64,000 bases of DNA from Moraxella oculi (lineage in GTDB: Bacteria > Pseudomonadota > Gammaproteobacteria > Pseudomonadales > Moraxellaceae). Below, piece after piece: positions 38,337 to 47,221 of this stretch. The DNA lies in the NCBI RefSeq assembly GCF_023336735.1, contig NZ_JAMBAQ010000001.1:1-64000 (forward strand). Direction: 5' to 3'. Made by a program: the position numbers and the translations under genes. Position 1 is the stretch's first letter, and every line of letters starts with the position of its first letter. The notes beneath the pieces are model-generated. The model saw nothing but the letters and a program-made list of their open reading frames with translations. It had not been told where the DNA came from and did not search any database.

Positions 38337-39314
38337 ATGAATACCAGCTTAAATCTACAAACTGACTTTATTAAAGAAGGCATAAAAGCCATACGCACCG
38401 AACGACAGGCACTTGACTTACTCATCGAGCAGCTGGATGAGAGGTTTAGTGAAGCGTGTCGTATCATTTTGGCGTGTCATCGTCGTGTGGTTGTAACTGG
38501 CATGGGCAAATCTGGGCATGTGGGTCGCAAAATTGCAGCGACCTTAGCATCAACAGGAACGCCTGCGTTTTTTGTGCATCCAGGTGAAGCGGGCCATGGA
38601 GATTTGGGCATGTTGGTAAAAGGTGATGTGTTGATTGCCATTTCCAACTCTGGTGAATCTGATGAGATTCGTATGCTCATGCCTGTGGTTAAGCAGTTGG
38701 AGATTCCACTCATTAGCATCAGTCGTGATAAGCGTGGTTTTTTGCCAAAGTCTGCAGATGTGGCACTCACCCTAGGTCATTTTGATGAGGCTTGTCCGCT
38801 TGGGTTGGCGCCAACTTCCAGCACAACAGCAACGCTGGCTTTGGGAGATGCATTGGCAGTGGCATTGTTACACGCTCGTGGGTTTACCAGTGATGATTTT
38901 GCCCTATCTCACCCAGCAGGAGCCTTAGGCAAAAAGCTGCTGACTCGTGTGCAGGACTTGATGCACTCAAATAATCTGCCAACGATCAATCATTCGGCAA
39001 GTTTGCATGATGCCTTACTGGTGATGACTGGTGGTCGCTTGGGGCTTGCGGTGATTGTTGATGATGATGACACGGTTGTGGGGGTTTTTACAGATGGCGA
39101 TTTGCGTCGCAAGCTGACGGCTAATGCTGATTTGTCTGTAAGAATTGGTGATTTCATGACACGAATGCCAAAGCATACCACAGCAGATGTGCGTGCTTCC
39201 GATGCTTTGACCATGATGAACGAGCATGGTATTGGTCAACTTTTGGTGCTTGATGAAGGTAAATTACAAGGTGTGCTAAGCATTCATGATGTGTTGCAAG
39301 CAGGTGTGAGCTAG
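38337..39314 (+). CDS. kdsD: Arabinose-5-phosphate isomerase KdsD
   Basis: Makes arabinose 5-phosphate from ribulose 5-phosphate, the first step to Kdo of the LPS core. The 325-aa protein has an SIS sugar isomerase domain (VVVTGMGKSGHVGRKIAATLASTGTPAFFVHPGEAGHGDLGM), LAPTSSTTATLALGDALAVAL, and two C-terminal CBS domains (about residues 205-325). The frame is open from 38256, but ATG 38337 has an ACGGA ribosome-binding site and gives the family length. It heads the kdsD-kdsC-lptC-lptA-lptB cluster. Confidence 0.95.
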   Translation: MNTSLNLQTDFIKEGIKAIRTERQALDLLIEQLDERFSEACRIILACHRRVVVTGMGKSGHVGRKIAATLASTGTPAFFVHPGEAGHGDLGMLVKGDVLIAISNSGESDEIRMLMPVVKQLEIPLISISRDKRGFLPKSADVALTLGHFDEACPLGLAPTSSTTATLALGDALAVALLHARGFTSDDFALSHPAGALGKKLLTRVQDLMHSNNLPTINHSASLHDALLVMTGGRLGLAVIVDDDDTVVGVFTDGDLRRKLTANADLSVRIGDFMTRMPKHTTADVRASDALTMMNEHGIGQLLVLDEGKLQGVLSIHDVLQAGVS

Positions 39315-39325
39315 GGAGGAAATTC

Positions 39326-39847
39326 ATGTTGACTGTCATTGAAAAAGCAAAGAAAATCAAACTGCTGGCAATGGATGTTGATGGCGTATTGTCTGATGGC
39401 CAGATCATTTATGATGCTCAAGGGGTGGAAGCCAAAGCATTTCATGTGCAAGATGGTGTGGGCCTGGTGGCACTGGAACAGGTTGGCATCATTCTTGCCA
39501 TCATCACAGGGCGTAACTCACCGATGGTCGCTCGTCGTGCCCAAGAACTGGGCATTCATCATGTTGTACAAGGCAGAGATGATAAGTTCACTGCTTTAAT
39601 GACTTTGGCGGATGAGTTGGGATTGTCTTTAACAGAATGTGCCTACATGGGCGATGACTTGCCAGACCTTAGAGCAATCCGTGAGGCTGGCTTGGGCATC
39701 AGTGTGCCAAATGGTGTGGATATTGTCAAGCAAGCTGCCGATTTCATCACGACCAAAGCTGGCGGTGAGGGGGCGGTCAGAGAGGTGTGCGAACTGATTT
39801 TGAAATCGCAGAATAAATACAATGACTTTATCCAAAAATACCTATAA
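39326..39847 (+). CDS. kdsC: 3-deoxy-D-manno-octulosonate 8-phosphate phosphatase KdsC
   Basis: Removes phosphate from Kdo-8-P. The 173-aa HAD-fold enzyme shows the nucleophile motif MDVDGVLSDGQI (Asp18 and Asp20), ITGRNSPMV, the lysine of QGRDDKF, and YMGDDLPDL. A strong GGGAGGA ribosome-binding site lies upstream and only 11 bases separate it from kdsD. Confidence 0.96.
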   Translation: MLTVIEKAKKIKLLAMDVDGVLSDGQIIYDAQGVEAKAFHVQDGVGLVALEQVGIILAIITGRNSPMVARRAQELGIHHVVQGRDDKFTALMTLADELGLSLTECAYMGDDLPDLRAIREAGLGISVPNGVDIVKQAADFITTKAGGEGAVREVCELILKSQNKYNDFIQKYL

Positions 39848-39897
39848 CCCTCATGAGTCATAACGATGATTAAGTAACTGACTGATGGCGATAAAGC

Positions 39898-40473
39898 ATG
39901 AACATAAGAATTTTAAGCATTCTTGGTGTGATGGCAATGATGGTGTTGGCTTGGTTTTTTTATCAAGAAGACACCAAGATTGAGCCTACCATTCCTACAA
40001 ATACCGATGTGGCTTATGAAGTAACACAAATTAAAGCGGTGCAGACCAATGAGACAACTGGCGAGGTGGAATACACCTTGACCGCTGATTCATTGACGCA
40101 AAACTCTGCTGGCGAAGATGAGATGGAAAAAGCCGTGCTGAATTGGCAACCACCAATGGGTGAAACTTATGTCATCACTGCCAATCGTGCCAAGCTGAAT
40201 CAAGAGACTGGCGATTTGGAGGTGTTTGATGGCTTTGTCCTGACGAGAGAGGCGACCGCTGATAAACCTAAGATGGTATTTGAAGGCAGTAGGCTTTTTG
40301 GTAACACTAAGACAAGGCAGCTATCAAGCGATGAGCCTTTGTCGGTAAAAAGTGGTCAAGATGACTTTCAGGCCAAGGCAATGCGTGCCAATCTTAATAC
40401 TGGCGAGTATGAATTTGATCAAATACAGATGCTGTACCATGCAGCTTGGCGTCAGGATCAGCCATTGTTTTAG
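39898..40473 (+). CDS. lptC: LPS export system protein LptC
   Basis: A bitopic inner-membrane protein that receives LPS (here probably lipooligosaccharide) from LptB2FG and passes it to LptA. The 191-aa protein has one N-terminal membrane helix (residues 5-22) and a periplasmic beta-jellyroll (YEVTQIKAVQTNETTGEVEYTLTADSLTQ, VITANRAKLNQETGDLEVFDGFVLTRE). Sequence identity to E. coli LptC is low, as is normal, but position and architecture are decisive. Confidence 0.9.
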   Translation: MNIRILSILGVMAMMVLAWFFYQEDTKIEPTIPTNTDVAYEVTQIKAVQTNETTGEVEYTLTADSLTQNSAGEDEMEKAVLNWQPPMGETYVITANRAKLNQETGDLEVFDGFVLTREATADKPKMVFEGSRLFGNTKTRQLSSDEPLSVKSGQDDFQAKAMRANLNTGEYEFDQIQMLYHAAWRQDQPLF

Positions 40474-40542
40474 GAGTCATGCCATTTTGATGAGTATTGA
40501 AATTTGTTGTAATCATTGTAATGTTAAGAGATTGAGAAAGTT

Positions 40543-41067
40543 ATGTCAGTTTTTACACCCATAAAATCTACGATAATCATGGTCATGGCGTTGACGGTTG
40601 TCAAAAATGCCAATGCGTTACCATCAGATGCCAACCAACCAATTCGCCTGCTTGCTGATCGTGCTACTTATGTTGAGCGTACAGGCGTAACGACTTATTC
40701 AGGCAATGTTACCATTGAGCAAGGCACATTAAAAATCGCCTCTGATAACATCACGCTCAATCTTAGTAACGATCGTAAAATTAAAAATGCGGTTGCTACG
40801 GGTCGTCCTGCCACTTTCCAGCAAGTCATTAGTCAGGAAAAAGGCTTGGCTAAGGGTCAGGCGAATCGCATTGATTATAATGCCATAACAGGGATTGTTA
40901 CTTTGACAGGCAATGCCAAATTGACTCAATCAGGTTCAAAATTTTCTGGCAACACCATTCGTTATAGTTTAAAAGCTGGTGATGTGGAGGCGAATGCAGG
41001 TGGTGGTCAGCGTGTGGAGTTGGTTTTTCCACCGAATGGCGGCAGTTCACAAAAAAGCGTGCGTTGA
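40543..41067 (+). CDS. lptA: LPS transport periplasmic protein LptA
   Basis: Forms the periplasmic bridge for LPS between LptC and LptD. The 174-aa precursor has a signal peptide ending near NANA-LPSD (about residue 27). The OstA-type beta-jellyroll follows: ADRATYVERTGVTTYSGNVTIEQG, IASDNITLNL, ANRIDYNAITGIVTLTGNAKLTQSGSKFSGNTIRY. It lies between lptC and lptB. Confidence 0.93.
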   Translation: MSVFTPIKSTIIMVMALTVVKNANALPSDANQPIRLLADRATYVERTGVTTYSGNVTIEQGTLKIASDNITLNLSNDRKIKNAVATGRPATFQQVISQEKGLAKGQANRIDYNAITGIVTLTGNAKLTQSGSKFSGNTIRYSLKAGDVEANAGGGQRVELVFPPNGGSSQKSVR

Positions 41068-41112
41068 TTGACTAAGCGTGATGAGTATGAGAATTGATAT
41101 GAAAGGAAAGCT

Positions 41113-41844
41113 ATGTCAGAAGTGACCTTGAAAATGCGCCACTTGGGCAAGCGATATGGCGAGCGCTGGGTGGTTAAAGATGTGTCATTTGAGGTGTTGC
41201 AGGGTCAAGTGGTGGGCATCTTAGGTCCTAATGGTGCAGGCAAAACCACAAGTTTTTATATGGTGATTGGGCTTGTTCCGATGGATCGTGGTCAGGTGAT
41301 GCTTGGCGATGTTGATGTGTCTAAAAAATCAATGCATGAAAGAGCAAGGCAGGGCATTGGCTATCTCCCTCAAGAAGCATCTATTTTTAGAAAGCTGACT
41401 GTTGAACAAAATATTTTATCCGTCTTACAAATGCGTCAGGATTTGAGTCGTTTGGCACAGCATCAAGAGCTTGAAAAACTCATGGCGGAATTTCACTTAG
41501 AGCATGTGCGTCATTCGTTAGGCATGAGTGTTTCTGGAGGTGAGCGTCGTCGTTGTGAGATTGCCCGTGCTTTGGCAAGCAATCCGAAATTCATCTTGCT
41601 TGATGAGCCTTTTGCTGGTGTTGATCCGATTTCAGTGGGAGACATTAAAGATGTCATCAGTGCCTTAAGGCAGCGTGGCATCGGCGTGTTAATTACAGAT
41701 CATCATGTGCGTGAGACTTTATCCATTTGTCAAAAAGCCTACATCGTCTCTGAGGGTGCCATCATCGCAGAGGGATCACCAAATGACATTTTGGCTAATG
41801 AGTTGGTGCAAAAAGTATATCTGGGCAAGGACTTTTCTGTATGA
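41113..41844 (+). CDS. lptB: LPS export ABC transporter ATP-binding protein LptB
   Basis: The ATPase that powers LPS extraction with LptFG. The 243-aa protein has Walker [18 protein letters not shown]-loop [17 protein letters not shown], signature [15 protein letters not shown], Walker [14 protein letters not shown] and switch His in [12 protein letters not shown] strong AAAGGAAA ribosome-binding site precedes it. lptF and lptG are not in this window. Confidence 0.97.
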   Translation: MSEVTLKMRHLGKRYGERWVVKDVSFEVLQGQVVGILGPNGAGKTTSFYMVIGLVPMDRGQVMLGDVDVSKKSMHERARQGIGYLPQEASIFRKLTVEQNILSVLQMRQDLSRLAQHQELEKLMAEFHLEHVRHSLGMSVSGGERRRCEIARALASNPKFILLDEPFAGVDPISVGDIKDVISALRQRGIGVLITDHHVRETLSICQKAYIVSEGAIIAEGSPNDILANELVQKVYLGKDFSV

Positions 41845-41877
41845 CCATGGTGTGTTAGCGATTATTTTGAGTGAAAA

Positions 41878-43293
41878 ATGGCAAAAAAATCATCATCTTA
41901 TGTTTGTCAGTCGTGCGGTGCTAATTTTGGCAAATGGTCTGGGCAATGTGCTGATTGTGGTGAGTGGAATTCCTTGGTGGAAGCTCCTAGTGTTGCCATG
42001 CCACACCATAAGACAACCAAAAAAACTACCATAGCAAAGACCGCCAACTATGCAGGTGCCATCTCAGGAGTGATGAATCTTGATGAGGTGGGAGTAACGG
42101 TCGAGACTCGCATGCCGACTGGCATTGGTGAGTTTGATCGTGTGCTAGGCGGCGGACTTGTTGCAGGCTCTGTGGTGTTGATTGGTGGTGATCCAGGCAT
42201 TGGTAAATCCACCATCTTATTGCAGACTGCCACCAACATGGCAAGTGGCGACTCATTGGCAGGCTCGGCACTTTATATTACGGGCGAAGAAAGCTTGTCT
42301 CAGGTTGCCATGCGAGCCAAAAGACTGGGGCTAAGAACGGACCGCTTAAGAGTATTGGCTGAGACAAATGTTGATGCAATTTGTTTGGCGTTATCCACTG
42401 AACAGCCAGCAGTCGCCATCATTGATTCGATTCAAACGCTGTTTACAGATGCGATACAGTCAGCACCTGGAGGTGTGGCTCAGATTCGTGAGTCAGCAGC
42501 CATCTTGACAAGATATGCCAAGCAGACAGGTACGGCATTGTTTTTGGTTGGTCATGTTACCAAAGAAGGTGCTTTGGCAGGTCCTAGAGTGCTTGAGCAC
42601 ATGGTGGATACGGTGCTGTATTTTGAAGGAGAGTCTGACAGTCGTTTTCGCATGATTCGTGCGGTAAAAAATCGTTTTGGTGCGGTGAATGAATTGGGTA
42701 TTTTTGGCATGACGGATGCGGGTCTTAAAGAGGTTGCTAATCCATCAGCGATATTTTTAAGTCGTTATGAAAAGCCAATCGCTGGCTCTGTGGTCATGGT
42801 CAGTCGTGAAGGTACTCGCCCATTGCTTGTGGAGGTACAGGCGTTGGTTGATGATGCACATGCCCAGCCAAGACGCATGGCGTTGGGATTGGATTATCAG
42901 CGGCTGTCTATGTTGTTGGCCGTCATGCACCGTCATGGTGGCATTCATACCAGCGGTCAAGATGTCTATGTGAATGTGGTGGGTGGTGTTAAAGTCGTAG
43001 AGACTGGCTCGGATCTGGCCGTATTGCTTGCTTGTGCTTCCAGTTTGCGACAAAAGGCATTACCGCCAAGACTTGCGGTATTTGGTGAGGTGGGGTTATC
43101 AGGTGAGATACGCCCTGTGCCAAACGGTCAGGAGCGTTTGCGTGAGGCAATGAAACATGGCTTTACACATGCCATTATTCCTAGAGCGAATGCACCTAAG
43201 GCAGACGGAGATCAATTTAATGCCATTCAGATCATCGCAGTAGATAGATTGGATGATGCTCTAAATCACGCTTTTGAGCTGATGTGCTTTTGA
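41878..43293 (+). CDS. radA: DNA repair protein RadA
   Basis: A RecA-like branch-migration helicase in recombinational repair. The 471-aa protein has an N-terminal C4 zinc finger (CQSCGANFGKWSGQCADCGEW, in pieces CxxC at residues 10-13 and 25-28) and Walker A GGDPGIGKST. The RadA-specific KNRFG appears in AVKNRFGAVNELG, and the C-terminus is a Lon-protease-like domain. It begins 33 bases after lptB. Confidence 0.95.
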   Translation: MAKKSSSYVCQSCGANFGKWSGQCADCGEWNSLVEAPSVAMPHHKTTKKTTIAKTANYAGAISGVMNLDEVGVTVETRMPTGIGEFDRVLGGGLVAGSVVLIGGDPGIGKSTILLQTATNMASGDSLAGSALYITGEESLSQVAMRAKRLGLRTDRLRVLAETNVDAICLALSTEQPAVAIIDSIQTLFTDAIQSAPGGVAQIRESAAILTRYAKQTGTALFLVGHVTKEGALAGPRVLEHMVDTVLYFEGESDSRFRMIRAVKNRFGAVNELGIFGMTDAGLKEVANPSAIFLSRYEKPIAGSVVMVSREGTRPLLVEVQALVDDAHAQPRRMALGLDYQRLSMLLAVMHRHGGIHTSGQDVYVNVVGGVKVVETGSDLAVLLACASSLRQKALPPRLAVFGEVGLSGEIRPVPNGQERLREAMKHGFTHAIIPRANAPKADGDQFNAIQIIAVDRLDDALNHAFELMCF

Positions 43294-43348
43294 GCCGATA
43301 GATTTGATTTGTATTAAGTAAGGAGCTTGCTGGTTACTTTGATGAGAG

Positions 43349-43924
43349 TCATGGTGTATCGATGCGTTCAATCATGACATTGCCAGTACTATGCTGATCA
43401 AGACCAATCACTTTGGCAGCAGCGTAGGATAGATCAAGCACACGATCATTATCAAATGGACCACGATCATTGACACGCACAACGACAGATTTGCCATTGT
43501 CTTTATTAGTAACTCGGATATAGCAGTTCATTGGCAAGGAACGGTGTGCGGCAGTCAAGGCGTTCATGTCAAATGTTTCGCCACTGGCTGTTTTTTTGCC
43601 ATGAAATTGGCGACCATACCAAGATGCCAAACCAGTTTGTTTAAATTTATTGACTGTGTTAGAGGCGAGTGCTGCAAGCCTTTGCAAGACAGGATCGTCT
43701 TTTTTGATGGTGGTGTCAGAAGACCCTAGGAGCGGGCTGTTTAGCGTTAATGATGTTGGCTGGCGTGTCGATTTGATCAGGCTTGATGCACCATTGTGCT
43801 GGCGTGCCAGTTCATTCAAGACCTTGTCGATATTGGGCGTGTTGTTCACTGCCACAGCAGGTGTGAACTGTGCAGTAGCAATGCTAATACTGGCACCTAA
43901 TAAGCACCTTGCAATGTATTTCAT
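43349..43924 (-). CDS. rlpA: Septal ring lytic transglycosylase-like protein RlpA
   Basis: RlpA cleaves denuded glycan strands in septal peptidoglycan. The 191-aa precursor has a signal peptide (ISIATAQFTPAVA) and a C-terminal double-psi beta-barrel domain: GLASWYGRQFHGKKTASGETFDMNALTAAHRSLP and VVVRVNDRGPFDNDRVLDLSYAAAKVIG. The catalytic Glu/Asp pair region is intact. No SPOR domain follows, so septal targeting may differ from E. coli RlpA. An AGAGG ribosome-binding site supports the start. No lipobox Cys is obvious. Confidence 0.9.
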   Translation of the reverse strand: MKYIARCLLGASISIATAQFTPAVAVNNTPNIDKVLNELARQHNGASSLIKSTRQPTSLTLNSPLLGSSDTTIKKDDPVLQRLAALASNTVNKFKQTGLASWYGRQFHGKKTASGETFDMNALTAAHRSLPMNCYIRVTNKDNGKSVVVRVNDRGPFDNDRVLDLSYAAAKVIGLDQHSTGNVMIERIDTP

Positions 43925-44152
43925 AACAACCTCTTGTGAGTGTTTGGCATATAACCCAATATTTTTTGGTAACGAGTGGATACTGATGAGCCAAACTCCA
44001 AATCATGGTATCAATTGGTCTAACAATACTCTTCATGAATGATGCGTGAAGCAGAATCATTGATCAAAAACGGCACGCACCAAATATTCATATAATAACA
44101 TGATTAAATAAAATTACAAGTAAATTCAATGATGGCAAATCATGGGTTTGGA

Positions 44153-45298
44153 TTAGTGACCATTTTGCGTATGTGTGTGAACACAAGTTAATAGACCAAA
44201 GCCTGCCATCAGTGTGATGATTGCAGTACCACCATAACTGATGAAAGGTAGGGGGACTCCAACCACAGGTAAAATGCCCCCAACCATGCCAACATTGACA
44301 AATATGTACACAAAAAAAGACATGGAAAGTGAGCCAGCCAGTAAGCGACAATAGGCATCTGGATTGATGAGAGCAATGTACAATGACCGAGCCAGTAAAC
44401 AAAGATAAAACAACATGAGTAAACCAACCCCGGCCAGGCCAAATTCTTCACTAAATGCGGCGATGATGAAATCGGTATGACCTTCTGGTAAGAAATGTAA
44501 GTGAGATTGCGTGCCCTCAAGATAGCCCTTGCCTGTCATGCCACCTGAACCGATGGCAATCTTAGATTGGGTGATGTTCCAGCCAGAACCTAGCATGTCT
44601 GCTTCGGGGTTGAGTAATGTCATCACACGAGTTTTTTGGTAGTCGTGCATGACAAACTGCCACATAAATCCAACCAAAGGCATGCTTAATAACATTGCCG
44701 AACCAATCATCCACCACGGTAGACCTGCCAAAAACAGCACAAAAATTCCACTGGATGCCACAAGTAAAGAAGTGCCAAGGTCGGGCTCCTTGGCGATGAG
44801 TCCCACGGGTAAAAGAATGATGGCAAGTGTCATGGCAACCGTTTTCATATTCGGTGGTAATTCTTTGTTGGACAGATACCACGCGCACATCATTGGCATG
44901 CCAAGTTTCATAAATTCAGAAGGCTGTACACTACCAAAACCAGGAATTCGAATCCATCGTTGTGCTCCCATGCGAACCTCACCGATCAGTTCTACCAAAA
45001 TTAAAAGGAACACTCCGATTGCATAAAAAACGGGCGTCAAGGTGCGATAAAAGTTCGGTGGAATCTGTGCCATGGCAATCATGACGGCAAAACCAATGCT
45101 AAAACTCACCATCTGACGAATCACCATGCTCATGTCTTGAGTTGAGGCACTATATAGAACAGTCAGCCCAATAAAACAAATCGCCATCAACAGCATCGTA
45201 AGCCAAGGGTCAATGTGTAAACGCTCCCAAATCGTTGGTTCAAGTTCGCGTCTTAGGTGATGGCTTTGGCGTGAAAATCGATATTGTTGCTTGGTCAT
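44153..45298 (-). CDS. rodA: Rod shape-determining protein RodA (SEDS glycosyltransferase)
   Basis: Polymerises peptidoglycan glycan strands with PBP2 for side-wall growth. The 381-aa polytopic protein shows SEDS landmarks: GAQRWIRIPGFGSVQPSEFMKLG, KEPDLGTSLLVASSG, GSGWNITQSKIAIGSGGMTGKGYLEGTQSHLHFLPEGHTDFI, and a C-terminal PLPFISYGGTAII. The PBP2 gene is not in the window; rlpA lies about 230 bp downstream on the same strand. Confidence 0.95.
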   Translation of the reverse strand: MTKQQYRFSRQSHHLRRELEPTIWERLHIDPWLTMLLMAICFIGLTVLYSASTQDMSMVIRQMVSFSIGFAVMIAMAQIPPNFYRTLTPVFYAIGVFLLILVELIGEVRMGAQRWIRIPGFGSVQPSEFMKLGMPMMCAWYLSNKELPPNMKTVAMTLAIILLPVGLIAKEPDLGTSLLVASSGIFVLFLAGLPWWMIGSAMLLSMPLVGFMWQFVMHDYQKTRVMTLLNPEADMLGSGWNITQSKIAIGSGGMTGKGYLEGTQSHLHFLPEGHTDFIIAAFSEEFGLAGVGLLMLFYLCLLARSLYIALINPDAYCRLLAGSLSMSFFVYIFVNVGMVGGILPVVGVPLPFISYGGTAIITLMAGFGLLTCVHTHTQNGH

Positions 45299-45618
45299 GG
45301 TGTTGTTTGACTGATCAAGTGGGGGTGTTTATCATCATGTAATGAACTTAATAGTTTAACTGATATTGATGAAATTTGATAGTGTTTTGAGAATGGCGAT
45401 TGCAAAATATGCTGGCTGTGTTGATGAGTGGAGGTGTGATGACCACCGCTGTGTTTGGTAGGGGTGCTGAGTTGATTGATGGAGATGTTTTATTCATCTG
45501 CCAATCAAATTGCCAAAATCATAAAAATGACCTACAATAATCATCGTCAAAATCCTTTAAATTCGGTAGAATTGCCATGAATCATCAACAAGCCAGAGGT
45601 AAGAGTCATAGGAATAAT

Positions 45619-46440
45619 ATGAATGGCATGCCCACACGCTCATCAAATCAAGGCTTTTCAACCACCTTTGGTGCGATGATTGCCTTATCATTGGTTGCCA
45701 TGATGTCTGCATGTACAGCCACTCAGAATATGCAACAGGCACATGTCGTTGAGACTGCCGATACCAGCCAGCACCAACAAAACTCAATAATTCAACAAAT
45801 TCAACCAATGCCTGATTTTCATGATCATCATGATGGTCATAGTCATGTTATCCCAAAAGAAGTAGGGACAAAGGCGGATTTTGAAGCATGGTTGAGTGTT
45901 CGTCCATACTATATGCCACAAATTGCAAGTTATGAGCGATATTTGATAAGTCAAATCGGTGAGGGTAAGGTGCCTCCAATGCACGAGCTTTTGACAACCG
46001 CAAGATCATGGCAAGAATGTGGCCATGAACCCTATGAAGTACCACCCCCAATGCTTTGGTCGGCAATGATTCCCACCATTTTACTGTTTAATGATTTGCA
46101 AGAAAAAGGCGTGTTGCCTGCTGACACGAAAATTCGTTCGGTATATCGCAATCCTAAGCTTAATCGTTGTGCAGGCGGTGCGGTCAGTAGCAAGCACATG
46201 ACAAACGGTGCGATGGATATTTGGGTGCCAAGCATTGACATGGGTAGTCACGAGATGTCTGAATTGCAAAATCGGCTGTGTGAATACTGGCTGCATGATG
46301 GTAAAGCATGGAATTTTGGTCTTGGTCTTTATGCCACAGGAGCGATTCATCTAGATACGCAAGGTCATCGAAAATGGGGTGCACAGTTTTCTCAAAAAGA
46401 CTCCATTTGTCGCATCACACCGCCAAAGACTAATGGGTGA
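45619..46440 (+). CDS. Lipoprotein with peptidase M15-like (D-Ala-D-Ala/L,D-carboxypeptidase fold) domain
   Basis: A 273-aa precursor with a lipobox ending MMSAC (Cys32 from this start). A His/Asp-rich stretch DFHDHHDGHSHVIP follows near residue 75, then a C-terminal domain. There SSKHMTNGAMDIW (H...D) and IHLDTQGHRKWG (HxD...RxWG) match the zinc-binding pattern of the M15 group. It probably trims peptidoglycan peptides, but this is inferred from motifs only. ATG 45619 has AGGA spaced correctly, while an in-frame ATG at 45577 does not. Confidence 0.68.
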   Translation: MNGMPTRSSNQGFSTTFGAMIALSLVAMMSACTATQNMQQAHVVETADTSQHQQNSIIQQIQPMPDFHDHHDGHSHVIPKEVGTKADFEAWLSVRPYYMPQIASYERYLISQIGEGKVPPMHELLTTARSWQECGHEPYEVPPPMLWSAMIPTILLFNDLQEKGVLPADTKIRSVYRNPKLNRCAGGAVSSKHMTNGAMDIWVPSIDMGSHEMSELQNRLCEYWLHDGKAWNFGLGLYATGAIHLDTQGHRKWGAQFSQKDSICRITPPKTNG

Positions 46441-46446
46441 TGTGCG

Positions 46447-47208
46447 ATGATTCAAGAAAGAGTTTTTATCCAAAAAGCCAATATATTACAACAACTTGGC
46501 ATAAGTCTTTGGGTAGAAAAAGACACCCCTAGCATTTTGACATCTTGGCATCACACAGACCGCTATCATCGCACACTGATGGTCATGCCTGCATGCCAAG
46601 ATGATGATGTGGCCGTCATACATAGCCATCATGAAGCGTTAAAAGATGAAACGCAGGCATCATCACCAATGACCATCAGTCTGGACAAGGCCAGACCTGT
46701 GAACGATGACATCAATTCTTGCGTCATTGACAAAGCCCTACCAAACCCTCAACAGCATGTTCATCATGCCACCGTTCATGACGAAGCTGATGACGGTCTG
46801 ATATCTGATGATATTAAGTATGAGCTTGAAGGCGTTCGTGTGAGTAACTGGATTCTGATGGCTGATGTTACACAGATGAGTCAAGAGGAGCGTTCAATTT
46901 GGACATCTTTAAAGTCAGCCCTATCGGAATGGGCAAATAAAAATCGACAGCTTTTTGCAGCACATCGCATCAATTATCCAATGAACGAGGAGTTGCAAAA
47001 TCTGCCCATACTGGCACAAAAATGCCTAGATGGCTTCATCATGCGTTTACAAATGCTTGGAGAGTTTACTCATCAAGTGGCATTTTTGAATGATTTGCCT
47101 GATGGTGTTGATTATTTTGGTGAAATGCAAATCTTACCAACATTGATGCAGATGAATCATGATGTCATGCTAAAAAAGTCGCTATGGCAAAAAGTGGTCG
47201 CTTATTGA
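46447..47208 (+). CDS. Unknown protein; possible divergent DNA polymerase III psi subunit (HolD)
   Basis: A 253-aa protein starting six bases after the M15-like gene. Its N-terminus ILQQLGISLWVEKD resembles the E. coli HolD start (LQQLGITQW). Its last residues SLWQKVVAY resemble the HolD end (ALWQQICTY). A conserved-looking core NWILMADVTQMSQEERSIWTSLKSALSEW lies at about 137-165. A low-complexity His/Asp-rich insert covers about 55-130. HolD is poorly conserved and 137 aa in E. coli, so this is only a hypothesis. Confidence 0.5.
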   Translation: MIQERVFIQKANILQQLGISLWVEKDTPSILTSWHHTDRYHRTLMVMPACQDDDVAVIHSHHEALKDETQASSPMTISLDKARPVNDDINSCVIDKALPNPQQHVHHATVHDEADDGLISDDIKYELEGVRVSNWILMADVTQMSQEERSIWTSLKSALSEWANKNRQLFAAHRINYPMNEELQNLPILAQKCLDGFIMRLQMLGEFTHQVAFLNDLPDGVDYFGEMQILPTLMQMNHDVMLKKSLWQKVVAY

Positions 47209-47221
47209 CAGTGGTTGTGCG

